Assembly: GCA_016783865.1 (NCBI GenBank)
Contig: JADHVS010000191.1
Coordinates: forward strand, 1 to 8,398
DNA length: 8,398 nt
Direction: 5' to 3'
DNA from: Bacteroidales bacterium
GTDB taxonomy: Bacteria; Bacteroidota; Bacteroidia; Bacteroidales; SM23-62
The position numbers and the translations under genes are program-made. Positions 1 to 7,447 of this stretch are shown in pieces. Under the pieces are notes generated by a model that was not told the origin of the DNA, searched no databases, and saw only the letters and a program-made list of their open reading frames with translations. Numbering within the stretch: position 1 is the first letter of the stretch; each line of letters begins with the position of its first letter.

Positions 1-627
1 AATTCAAATGTAATTACTGTGCTTGGCTCTACCCTACCTGTTGAACTTTCAGCTTTCACAGCATCCTATATGGAGAACTACACTTTGATCAAATGGGTAA
101 CTGCAAGTGAAACAGATGTTATTGGATTTAATATCTATCGTAGCACCGAGGATGTATATGATACATCAGTTAAATTAAATATTAATCATATTCAGGGACA
201 AGGAACAACAACAGAACCTCAATATTACGAGTTCCAGGATATAGATCAATTGGTCTATGAAACTACCTATTATTACTGGCTTGAAGTTGTGAACTATTGT
301 GGTAGTAGCAATGTGTATGGTTCGATAGAATTTACTCCTGAAACCGGACAAGGTGGATTTGAAAATGATTTTGATAGTAATCTGCTTATGAACCAGCCAA
401 ACCCTTTCTCAAGCACAACCACAATTAATTATGCTATCAAGGGTATGCTGAAATCTGAACCTGTTAACATTTCTATCTACAACACTCTTGGGCAGTTAAT
501 TCTCACAGATGTAGCAAAAAATGGTGTATGTCAATTTGATGCTTCAGAACTTCCTACAGGTGTTTATTTCTACAGACTCGAAACTGGCAGTTACAACCAA
601 ATGAATAAGATGATGGTTATCAAATAG
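1..627 (+). CDS. C-terminal part of a secreted protein with T9SS type A sorting domain (5' end outside window)
   Basis: The reading frame is open from base 1, so the gene starts upstream; the GTG at 19 is just an internal Val codon. The visible 208 residues hold two parts. Residues 10-115 are an FN3-like or linker region with the 'LPVELSAFTA' and 'IKWVTASETDVIGFNIYRS' signatures that commonly precede sorting domains in FCB-group proteins. Residues 127-208 match a Por secretion (type IX) type A C-terminal sorting domain: 'NQPNPFSSTTTINY', 'IYNTLGQLI', 'LPTGVYFYRLETG' and the terminal 'KMMVIK'. By family knowledge this domain directs export across the outer membrane and is removed during surface attachment or release. 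What the mature protein does cannot be told, because its N-terminal domains are not in the window. A hairpin follows about 50 bases after the stop, so it is probably a transcription unit separate from the next gene. Confidence 0.9.
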   Translation, partial: NSNVITVLGSTLPVELSAFTASYMENYTLIKWVTASETDVIGFNIYRSTEDVYDTSVKLNINHIQGQGTTTEPQYYEFQDIDQLVYETTYYYWLEVVNYCGSSNVYGSIEFTPETGQGGFENDFDSNLLMNQPNPFSSTTTINYAIKGMLKSEPVNISIYNTLGQLILTDVAKNGVCQFDASELPTGVYFYRLETGSYNQMNKMMVIK

Positions 628-677
628 TTCAACGTTGAAATTGGTAATGATGAAAAATTTAAAAACTTACTGCTTTA

Positions 678-724
678 TAACTACCCTTGTGAAAAATATT
701 AATTTTATTTCACAAGGGTAGTTA
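678..724. terminator. Perfect 17-bp inverted repeat, probable (bidirectional) terminator
   Basis: Bases 678-694 and 708-724 are perfect reverse complements (17 bp, core CTACCCTTGTGAAA), separated by a 13-base AT-rich loop. It lies 51 bases after the stop of the first gene and 124 bases before the next start. No U-run follows the right arm, so it is not a textbook intrinsic terminator. It could be a terminator, an RNA-stabilising 3' hairpin or a protein-binding palindrome. The structure is certain and the role is inferred. Confidence 0.5.
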
Positions 725-842
725 ATGCTCTCCCCATAATTCATCATCATATGGCAAAGGTAGAAATGTTAATTAAATTTTATCCTTTGGTTCTTTTTTC
801 AAAGCATGTAAATTATATTAATAAAGAAAAATAAGAAAAGGA

Positions 843-876
843 AAAAAAATGAAAACGAAAGGAAAAAAAATGAAAA
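843..876 (+). repeat. 34-bp direct repeat, copy 1: tandem RBS/start-codon leader
   Basis: These 34 bases are identical to 7397-7430. They contain two in-frame ATGs (849 and 870) 21 bases apart, and the second is preceded by its own AAAGGA (858-863). Upstream, AAAAGG at 836-841 serves the first ATG with a similar purine-rich spacer. The block therefore reads as a repeated 'purine SD + A-run + ATG' module. The identity spans third codon positions although the rest of the two genes has diverged. Promoter elements further upstream are not clear: TTGGTT at 787 and TAAATT at 809 are a weak -35/-10 guess only. Confidence 0.75.
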
Positions 877-2915
877 AAACATTCGTGCTTTTCTTAAGTC
901 TAGTGTTTATGTTAACACTGAGCACTGTAGTATTTGCCCAAAGTACTCACACTATTGATTTTGAATCTTCAGGAGTCGGTGCAGACTGGACCTGGGTAGT
1001 CGATCAAAATGACACAAATCCAGATTTAGAATTTGTAGCCAATCCTGACCCCAGTGGTATCAATACATCAGATACAACCGCTAAGTTTACAGCTCTGGAA
1101 ACAGGATTCAACTGGGCTTTATGTTATACAAATGATGACGGTGAATTCACTTTCGATTCAATAAATTGTATAGTAAAAATTGATGTTTATAAAGATACTA
1201 CAAGCGTTGTAGCTATAAAATTTGAAGGAACAAGTCCTCCAGTTGAGCTACAAGTTGCCAATACTATAACGAATCAATGGGAAGAGCTTACTTATGACTT
1301 CTCAGGTTATATCGGTAATACCTATGACAGAATTGTAGTGATACCTGATTTCGTACAACCTTATGTTACAGGAACAGACAGAGCAAGAGAGACTATTGTT
1401 TATTTTGATAATATCGAGGTTCCGGATGGAGAAGTAACCGGACCTTTGCCAGAACCATCAACCGCACCTCCAGTTCCCACCCATGCGGCAGAAGATGTAA
1501 TTCCCATTTATACAGAGGTTTACACAGATTTACCAGGTACAGATTTTGATCCGGATTGGGGTCAATCAACCACAGTAACAGTTGATTATTTAGTTGCTGG
1601 GAACTACACTCTAAAATACGAAAGTCTGAACTATCAAGGAACACAATATACCAACACCGATGTTTCTGCATATGAATATCTGCATATTGATTTCTGGACT
1701 CCCAATGCAGCTTCACTCGATTTCTATTTAATAAGTCCTGGTGCAGAAACATTTTACTCGCTTCCCATAACTCAGGAATCGTGGGTAAGTGTTGATATTC
1801 CTTTAACTGATTTTGTGCCACCTGTTGACCTTACAGATGTTTTTCAATTCAAAGTAGTAGGAAATGGAGTTGTTTATTTTGATAATTGGTATTTCTGGAA
1901 AACTGCATCTACTCCAGGATCAGATGCAACCTTGAGTGATCTGCAAGTTGATGGTTCAACAGTTCCTGGTTTCGCACCTCTTACTGAGAATTATACTTAT
2001 GAGCTTGTAGAAGGTACTGTTGACATTCCTCAAATCACGACAGCTACACCGACCGATCCTAATGTTACCAGTGTAGATATTACTCAGGCACCTGCAATTC
2101 CTGGTGATGCAACCGTAGTTGTGACTTCACAAAATGGCTTAGTTATCAAAACCTATACTGTATCTTTTGCTATTACAACTCCAAATTCAGTTCCACCCAC
2201 ACCAACCCAAGATCCTGGAGATGTAATTTGCATGTTCAGTGATGCTTATACAAATGTTGCTGTAGATACATGGCTTACTGCTTGGTCAGATGGTGTCTTT
2301 GGATATGAGATGATTGCAGAAAATCAGGTTATAAAATATAGTTTACTAAATACTGCAGGTATAGAAACAACAGGTGCTAATCTAATTGATGCCACTTCTA
2401 TGACACATTTTCATATGGATATATGGACACCGGATGCTAATGATTTTAAAGTAAAACTAGTAGACTGGGGTGCTGATGCTGTCTGGGGTGGTGGTGATGA
2501 TACTGAGCATGAGTTAATTTTCGCTGCCCCTGTAACTGGAACCTGGATCTCTTATGATATTCCATTAACTGATTTTGTAAATTTGGAAATCACTGGTAAC
2601 ATGGCTCAGTATATATTGGTAAAAGCTCCTTTTGGTACCATTTATTTGGATAATATGTACTTCTGGGAAGAAAGTTCTCTTGAAGTACCTGAAGATGTAG
2701 CTATTACTATGGACGGAACCGATGTTACGATCACTTGGAGTGCAGTCACCGGAGCAAATTCTTACAAAGTCTATTCCTATACCGATCCGAATGCCGATCC
2801 TTCAACCTGGACTCTGGAACAAGAAGGGATTGCAGGAACAAGCTGGGATGATGAATCGGTTACCGAAGAAAAGAAATTCTACTATGTTAAAGCATCGACA
2901 GATGCTCCGAATTGA
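849..2915 (+). CDS. Secreted non-catalytic multidomain carbohydrate-binding-like protein (A-B-cadherin-like-D-FN3)
   Basis: A 688-residue exported protein with no recognisable enzyme domain. Residues 8-30 form a Sec signal peptide (lysine-rich start, hydrophobic core, likely cleavage after 'VVFA' at 30). Domain A, about 34-192, is a beta-sandwich-like module with 'IDFESSGVGADWTW', 'WEELTYDFSG' and 'VYFDNIE'. A Pro/Thr linker (197-212) leads to domain B, about 214-352 (HIDFWT 279-284, DIPLTDF 316-322, YFDNWYFW 343-350). Domain C, about 357-443, starts 'DATLSDLQVDGSTVPGF' and resembles the cadherin-like beta-sandwich family. Domain D, about 456-608, resembles B and adds a 'GADAVWGGGDDTEHE' loop. 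An FN3-like domain (610-688) ends the protein. The order A-B-C-D-FN3 is the same as in the tail of the GH81 enzyme encoded at 3147-7373. Similar A and B modules are familiar from bacterial laminarinases, so beta-1,3-glucan binding is the best guess, not shown. There is no T9SS sorting domain. The start may be 849 or the in-frame ATG at 870, since both have SD-like sequences; 870 gives a more usual signal peptide (MKKTFVLF). Confidence 0.88.
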   Translation: MKTKGKKMKKTFVLFLSLVFMLTLSTVVFAQSTHTIDFESSGVGADWTWVVDQNDTNPDLEFVANPDPSGINTSDTTAKFTALETGFNWALCYTNDDGEFTFDSINCIVKIDVYKDTTSVVAIKFEGTSPPVELQVANTITNQWEELTYDFSGYIGNTYDRIVVIPDFVQPYVTGTDRARETIVYFDNIEVPDGEVTGPLPEPSTAPPVPTHAAEDVIPIYTEVYTDLPGTDFDPDWGQSTTVTVDYLVAGNYTLKYESLNYQGTQYTNTDVSAYEYLHIDFWTPNAASLDFYLISPGAETFYSLPITQESWVSVDIPLTDFVPPVDLTDVFQFKVVGNGVVYFDNWYFWKTASTPGSDATLSDLQVDGSTVPGFAPLTENYTYELVEGTVDIPQITTATPTDPNVTSVDITQAPAIPGDATVVVTSQNGLVIKTYTVSFAITTPNSVPPTPTQDPGDVICMFSDAYTNVAVDTWLTAWSDGVFGYEMIAENQVIKYSLLNTAGIETTGANLIDATSMTHFHMDIWTPDANDFKVKLVDWGADAVWGGGDDTEHELIFAAPVTGTWISYDIPLTDFVNLEITGNMAQYILVKAPFGTIYLDNMYFWEESSLEVPEDVAITMDGTDVTITWSAVTGANSYKVYSYTDPNADPSTWTLEQEGIAGTSWDDESVTEEKKFYYVKASTDAPN

Positions 2916-2920
2916 TTATT

Positions 2921-2977
2921 AATAAAGTCTTTGGGGAATTATGATGATTCCCCGAAGACTGGCTTTATTGTTTAGAA
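2921..2977 (+). terminator. Rho-independent-type terminator after the 849-2915 gene
   Basis: Starting six bases after the stop codon, 2927-2939 (GTCTTTGGGGAAT) pairs with 2947-2959 (ATTCCCCGAAGAC) over 13 bp including one G-U, with a 7-base loop. An outer AATAAA/TTTATT pairing (2921-2926 with 2964-2969) has a 4-base bulge, TGGC. A T-rich stretch (TTTATTGTTT, 2964-2973) follows the stem. This fits an intrinsic terminator that separates this gene from the GH81 gene. Confidence 0.7.
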
Positions 2978-3060
2978 AAATGTCATAAAAAAAATGATCG
3001 TTAATATCGAAATCAAGGTTCTAAATTGTTAATATCGTATTTAAGATTAACTGAATTCAC

Positions 3061-3106
3061 AATGAAAGCCTTCGACCGGATAAATGTCCGGTTGAAGGTT
3101 ATCATT
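3061..3106. promoter_or_regulatory. Long imperfect hairpin upstream of the GH81 start
   Basis: Bases 3061-3080 pair with 3087-3106 across a 6-base loop (TAAATG): 20 positions with one A-A mismatch and two G-U pairs, around the GC-rich core CGACCGGA/TCCGGTTG. It ends 40 bases before the GTG start at 3147 and 27 bases before the SD. It could be an mRNA leader structure, a second terminator or an operator. No U-tract follows on the + strand. The structure is directly visible and the role is unknown. Confidence 0.45.
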
Positions 3107-3133
3107 AAAAATGTAAGCTTAAACGAAAAAGAT

Positions 3134-3149
3134 AAAGGATTGTTTTGTG
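3134..3149 (+). promoter_or_regulatory. RBS that fixes the GTG start of the GH81 gene
   Basis: AAAGGA at 3134-3139 lies 7 bases before GTG at 3147. The GTG opens directly into a lysine-rich N-region and hydrophobic segment (NKKKLWLSIVSAFCLSFGL), as expected for a signal peptide. No ATG gives a comparable N-terminus, so GTG is the supported start. Confidence 0.75.
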
Positions 3150-6100
3150 AATAAAAAAAAATTGTGGTTGAGTATAGTTTCTGCGTTCTGTTTATCATTT
3201 GGATTACAAGGTGCTATCATTCCGGTTGGAAGCGGCAGCTACACAACCAATCATCTCAGCGGAACACTTCCACCACACAACCAGAACGGACAAACTGTCT
3301 ATCCTGCTGTCACCGAAAATGTTTCTGCTCCGATTCCCACTAACGACTGGTGGACTTCACTCGTTTATAAAAACAATCCCTTTAATCAATTTTCCGAAGT
3401 TTTAGCTGCTCATCCTTTGATGATGAAATGCCTGAGCAATGGTTTGGGAATGGGAACGACTCCCGATCCAACTTCTAATCCGAATTATGTGTTCCCTTAC
3501 ACCGAAGATTTTGTTGTCGGAGTTAATGGGATGAGTTCTTCAAATTCGCTTCTAAATGGATATGGAGATTGGACTGTTACTGCGAAATGGGAAGCTTGGG
3601 GAAACAGTCTTCTGGCAACATTTGGTCACGGATTACCGTTCGCTTATTTCACCAAAACCGGAGCCGATGCCCAACTTGACTTTAGTGGAACACCAGCTGT
3701 CTGGTATAATACGAGCGGCGTTCTGGGAATTACGATCAATGGCAATCATTACGGGATTTTTGCTCCGACAGGATCAAGCTGGAGTATTGCCGGAGACATT
3801 TTCCAATCAAATTTGAATGGAAATAACTATTTCTCAATTGCGACATTACCGGACAACACTACTGCAACTTTAAATGATATCAGATCACACGCTTATGCTT
3901 TTATTACAGATTCGGAAGTGAACTGGATTTATAATGAAAGCATGTCTGAACTTATTTCAAATTATACAGTGACAACGGAAATCAAGGAAGGAACAGAGGA
4001 TCAAACATTACTTGCTCTTTATCGTCACCAATGGCTGAATTGCTCCGAGACTTTTACTGACTTCACCTATCCTTCTCCACGCGGAGAGATGAAAGTTATT
4101 GTCGGTAACAATTTCAGCACAGGGATGACACATCATGGAATTCTTCCCGGCTTACCGGACGAACTTTCCGGAAGTGCAGGTTATAGTCAAAGCCAGTTGG
4201 AGACATACATTCAGGAACTTGCAGATACTCCGATAGATCAGTTGATTCCCTACAGTGACACATATTTCAACGGTAAAGACCTGGGAAAAATTGCTCAGGT
4301 TGTCCGCATTGCAGAGCAGATTGGGAATGTAAGTGCGAGAGATTATTTTTTGAACAGCCTTAAATCAAGATTGGAAAACTGGCTGACCGCATCGAGTGGA
4401 GAAACCAGCAGTCTTTTCTATTACAATGACATTTGGGGAACTATGATCGGATATCCGGCTTCTTTTGGAACCGACAGTCAACTGAACGATCATCATTTTC
4501 ACTGGGCATATTTCATTATGGCAGCCGCGACCATCGCTCAATATGATCCGGATTGGGCTGGTGAAAGCAATTGGGGCAGAATGATAAACCTGCTTATCCG
4601 TGATGTTGCAGCCTGGGAACGAGATGACACGATGTTTCCTTTCCTGCGTAGTTACGATATTTATGCGGGACATTCCTGGGCTGGAGGTCATGCCGGAACT
4701 TCAGATGGAAACAACCAGGAATCATCTTCCGAATCGATGAACTTTTCCGCAGCGACAGCACTTTGGGGATCTGTGATCGGAAATGAAACAATTCGAGATC
4801 TGGGGATATTCTTATATACGAACGAGATGCACGCTGTCGAACAATACTGGTTCGATGTTGATGATGTAGTATTCCCGGAAGATTTTTCCCACAATTGTCT
4901 GGGAATAGTCTGGGGAACGAAAGGCAATCACAGCACCTGGTTTTCTGCTGAACCGGAAATGATCCACGGGATTAACTTTCTGCCGATAACTGCCGCTTCT
5001 TTATATTTAGTAAGACATCCGGATTATGTTCTTTCAAATTATTATGAAATGGTAGATGAGAATGGTGGTCCCGAAAATAACTGGTATGATATCATGTGGG
5101 AATTTCTCGCTTTTTCCGATCCTGACCTGGCTCTCACCAAATTTAATAATTATCCCGATTATCCGGTAGAAGGCGGAGAAACCAGAGCTCATACTTATCA
5201 TTGGCTGCATAACCTGAGATCGATGGGAGAAGTCGATCTGACTGTAACGGCAGATATTCCCAACTATGCGGTTTTTCTAAATGTAAATGTGCGCACTTAT
5301 GCAGCCTACAATCCTGAAAATTCTCGTCTTACTGTTCAATTTTCTGATGGTCAGACTTTGGAAGTTGCTGCTGGTGAAATGACTTCTTTCAGCGCAATCG
5401 TCGATGTGCCTGAAGAAGACTTTTTAATTGATTTTGAACCGGACGGAAACGGAGCAGACTGGACCTGGAATGTTTTTGAAAACTCATGGAATCCACCTTT
5501 GGAATTCGTGACAAATCCTTCTCCTTCCGAACCAAATACATCTGCAACTGTTGCCAAGTTCACAGCTCTCGCTGCCGGACAAAACTGGGCTGGCTGCGAA
5601 TCTTCCGATCTCGATCCGATCACTTTTGACTCCAATAACTGCACTGTTAAAATAATTGTTTATAAAAGTGTTATCAGCGATATCATGATAAAATTCGAAA
5701 ATGGCGAAAATTCGATCGAGATAAATGCTGCAAATACGCTGACAAATCAGTGGGAAGAACTTACTTACGACTTTTCCGGTTCGATGGGAAGCACCTTTAC
5801 AAAGCTTGTTGTGTTACCGGATTTTGCACCACGAGATCAGGACAATATCATCTATTTTGATAATATCTCATTTTCTGATCAAATTACGGGTGATGGACCC
5901 ACTACTTCAGTTCCAAATCCAACCAGTTCACAGCAGGATGTGATCTCAATCTACAGCGATGTTTTCACCAATGTTTCCGGTGTTGATTACAATCCGGATT
6001 GGGGACAGTCAACGATCGTCACTACTCCAAACATCAACGGTAACGAGATGCTGAAATACGCTAACCTGAATTACCAGGGAACAGATTGGAACGGCAATCC

Positions 6101-7373
6101 GCAGGATGTTTCCTGGCTCGATTATCTGCATATCGATTTCTGGACGAGTAGTTCCACGAATCTGGGAATTTACCTGATCAGCGGAGTTTATCCCAATCAC
6201 ACGGAAGTGAAATATGATTTTACTTTGAATAACGGCAATTGGGTCAGCCTGGATATTCCCTTATCGGAATTTGCGCCGGTTGATCTTTCCGATACTCGTC
6301 AATTCAAAGTGGAAGGTGATGGTGATGTCTGGTTTGACAACCTTTATTTCTATCGAATACCTTTGAATAATGATGCTACTTTGAGCGACCTGCAGGTTGA
6401 TGGAGAAACAATCGATGGATTCTCATCCGAAATCTATTCTTACGATGTGGAACTTCCTTTTGGAACAACGGTCGTGCTGACAGTTACTGCCACAGCAAAC
6501 GATGTAAATGCCGGTCATGTCGTAAATGATGCGTCTTCTCTGCCGGGAACTACAGAAGTTGTTATTACTGCGGAAGATGGAACAACACAGCAAACCTACA
6601 GCGTTAATTTCACAGTTGCTTCAGAGAATGAACCAACTGCTGCTGCTCCGACTCCAACCGAACCGGCTGAAAATGTAAAATCTTTATTCAGCAATGTTTA
6701 TTCGAATGTTACTGTCGATACCTGGTCAGCCGGCTGGGATCAAGCAGATGTTGAAGACACTCAAGTTGCAGGCGATGATATGAAACTCTACACAAACCTG
6801 GTTTATTGCGGGATCGAGTTCACTTCCCAGACTATCGATGCAACAGAAATGGATTATTTCCATCTCGATGTCTGGACACCGGATAATACTTCTGCTCCCA
6901 ATGTTTTCAAAGTAAAATTAGTAGATTTTGGTGCAGATGAAATTTACGGTGGAGGTGATGACAGCGAACACGAAGTCACTTTTGATGAAAATACAATGGA
7001 AACAAGTTCGTGGGTAAGTTTGGATATTCCCATGTCTGATTTCATAAATTTGGCAAGCACCGAACATCTGGCTCAATTGTTGCTATCAGGAGATCCGAAT
7101 ACGGTTTATGTGGATAATGTCTATTTTTATGAAGAAACAACTCAATTGGAAGCTCCTCAGAATATGACCATCTCAATCCTGTCAAACGAGGTGACGATTT
7201 CCTGGGATTCAGTACCCGGAGCAACATCATATATTGTTTATTCTTCCAACAATCCTTATTCTGGATTTTTAGAAGATACAAGCGGAACATTCACTAATGA
7301 AACTTGGTGTGCTCCAACTCCCGTTGAGCAAAAATTTTATTACGTAACTGCCTGCAATGCTGCACAAAATTAA
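3147..7373 (+). CDS. Secreted GH81 endo-beta-1,3-glucanase (laminarinase) with A-B-cadherin-like-D-FN3 tail
   Basis: A 1408-residue exported enzyme. Residues 1-23 are a signal peptide (cleavage near 'LQGA'). Residues about 25-750 form a glycoside hydrolase family 81 domain, which cuts internal beta-1,3-glucosidic bonds of laminarin, curdlan or similar glucans with inversion (EC 3.2.1.39 by family). Diagnostic segments are 'PIPTNDWWTSL' (62-72), 'LNDHHFHWAYF' (446-456) and 'GNNQESSSESMN' (521-532). The conserved D448 and H452 (D+4) and E525 and E529 (E+4) match the GH81 active site; D448 is the probable general acid and E525 the probable base. The tail carries domain A (758-912), domain B (925-1070), cadherin-like domain C (1074-1157), domain D with a 'GADEIYGGGDDSEHE' loop (1172-1330) and FN3 (1333-1408). 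These modules probably hold the enzyme on glucan. No T9SS sorting domain, dockerin or lipobox is seen, so the route past the outer membrane is open. The gene begins with GTG, after two spacer hairpins, and is followed after 29 bases by a paralogue of its tail, probably co-transcribed. Confidence 0.95.
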   Translation: MNKKKLWLSIVSAFCLSFGLQGAIIPVGSGSYTTNHLSGTLPPHNQNGQTVYPAVTENVSAPIPTNDWWTSLVYKNNPFNQFSEVLAAHPLMMKCLSNGLGMGTTPDPTSNPNYVFPYTEDFVVGVNGMSSSNSLLNGYGDWTVTAKWEAWGNSLLATFGHGLPFAYFTKTGADAQLDFSGTPAVWYNTSGVLGITINGNHYGIFAPTGSSWSIAGDIFQSNLNGNNYFSIATLPDNTTATLNDIRSHAYAFITDSEVNWIYNESMSELISNYTVTTEIKEGTEDQTLLALYRHQWLNCSETFTDFTYPSPRGEMKVIVGNNFSTGMTHHGILPGLPDELSGSAGYSQSQLETYIQELADTPIDQLIPYSDTYFNGKDLGKIAQVVRIAEQIGNVSARDYFLNSLKSRLENWLTASSGETSSLFYYNDIWGTMIGYPASFGTDSQLNDHHFHWAYFIMAAATIAQYDPDWAGESNWGRMINLLIRDVAAWERDDTMFPFLRSYDIYAGHSWAGGHAGTSDGNNQESSSESMNFSAATALWGSVIGNETIRDLGIFLYTNEMHAVEQYWFDVDDVVFPEDFSHNCLGIVWGTKGNHSTWFSAEPEMIHGINFLPITAASLYLVRHPDYVLSNYYEMVDENGGPENNWYDIMWEFLAFSDPDLALTKFNNYPDYPVEGGETRAHTYHWLHNLRSMGEVDLTVTADIPNYAVFLNVNVRTYAAYNPENSRLTVQFSDGQTLEVAAGEMTSFSAIVDVPEEDFLIDFEPDGNGADWTWNVFENSWNPPLEFVTNPSPSEPNTSATVAKFTALAAGQNWAGCESSDLDPITFDSNNCTVKIIVYKSVISDIMIKFENGENSIEINAANTLTNQWEELTYDFSGSMGSTFTKLVVLPDFAPRDQDNIIYFDNISFSDQITGDGPTTSVPNPTSSQQDVISIYSDVFTNVSGVDYNPDWGQSTIVTTPNINGNEMLKYANLNYQGTDWNGNPQDVSWLDYLHIDFWTSSSTNLGIYLISGVYPNHTEVKYDFTLNNGNWVSLDIPLSEFAPVDLSDTRQFKVEGDGDVWFDNLYFYRIPLNNDATLSDLQVDGETIDGFSSEIYSYDVELPFGTTVVLTVTATANDVNAGHVVNDASSLPGTTEVVITAEDGTTQQTYSVNFTVASENEPTAAAPTPTEPAENVKSLFSNVYSNVTVDTWSAGWDQADVEDTQVAGDDMKLYTNLVYCGIEFTSQTIDATEMDYFHLDVWTPDNTSAPNVFKVKLVDFGADEIYGGGDDSEHEVTFDENTMETSSWVSLDIPMSDFINLASTEHLAQLLLSGDPNTVYVDNVYFYEETTQLEAPQNMTISILSNEVTISWDSVPGATSYIVYSSNNPYSGFLEDTSGTFTNETWCAPTPVEQKFYYVTACNAAQN

Positions 7374-7388
7374 CGAAAACAAATTCCG

Positions 7389-7447
7389 AAAGGAGTAAAA
7401 AAATGAAAACGAAAGGAAAAAAAATGAAAACACAAAGAGAAAAAATG
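7389..7447 (+). promoter_or_regulatory. Three stacked RBS/ATG modules at the start of the last gene
   Basis: A strong AAAGGAG (7389-7395) precedes ATG 7403, AAAGGA (7412-7417) precedes ATG 7424, and AAAGAG (7434-7439) precedes ATG 7445. All three ATGs are in frame and 21 bases apart. The encoded heptads are MKTKGKK, MKTQREK and MKKTTKL, so this is an imperfect 21-bp tandem repeat in which each unit carries an SD and a start codon. The third ATG gives the most ordinary signal peptide; the first has the best SD. Confidence 0.7.
7397..7430 (+). repeat. 34-bp direct repeat, copy 2
   Basis: Identical to 843-876 and placed at the same position relative to the start of a paralogous gene, about 6.5 kb away. 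Here the module has gained one more 21-bp unit downstream (7424-7444). Confidence 0.75.

Noticed and set aside
19..21. GTG at 19 as a gene start
   Set aside because: The frame is open to base 1, there is no SD in front, and the encoded segment is the middle of a known domain arrangement.
1393..1821. 142-codon minus-strand open frame
   Set aside because: It lies wholly inside the strongly supported + strand domain A/B coding region and its translation shows no family features.
3013..3198. Small minus-strand frame across the spacer upstream of GH81
   Set aside because: It covers the hairpin and the signal-peptide codons of the GH81 gene and has no recognisable product.
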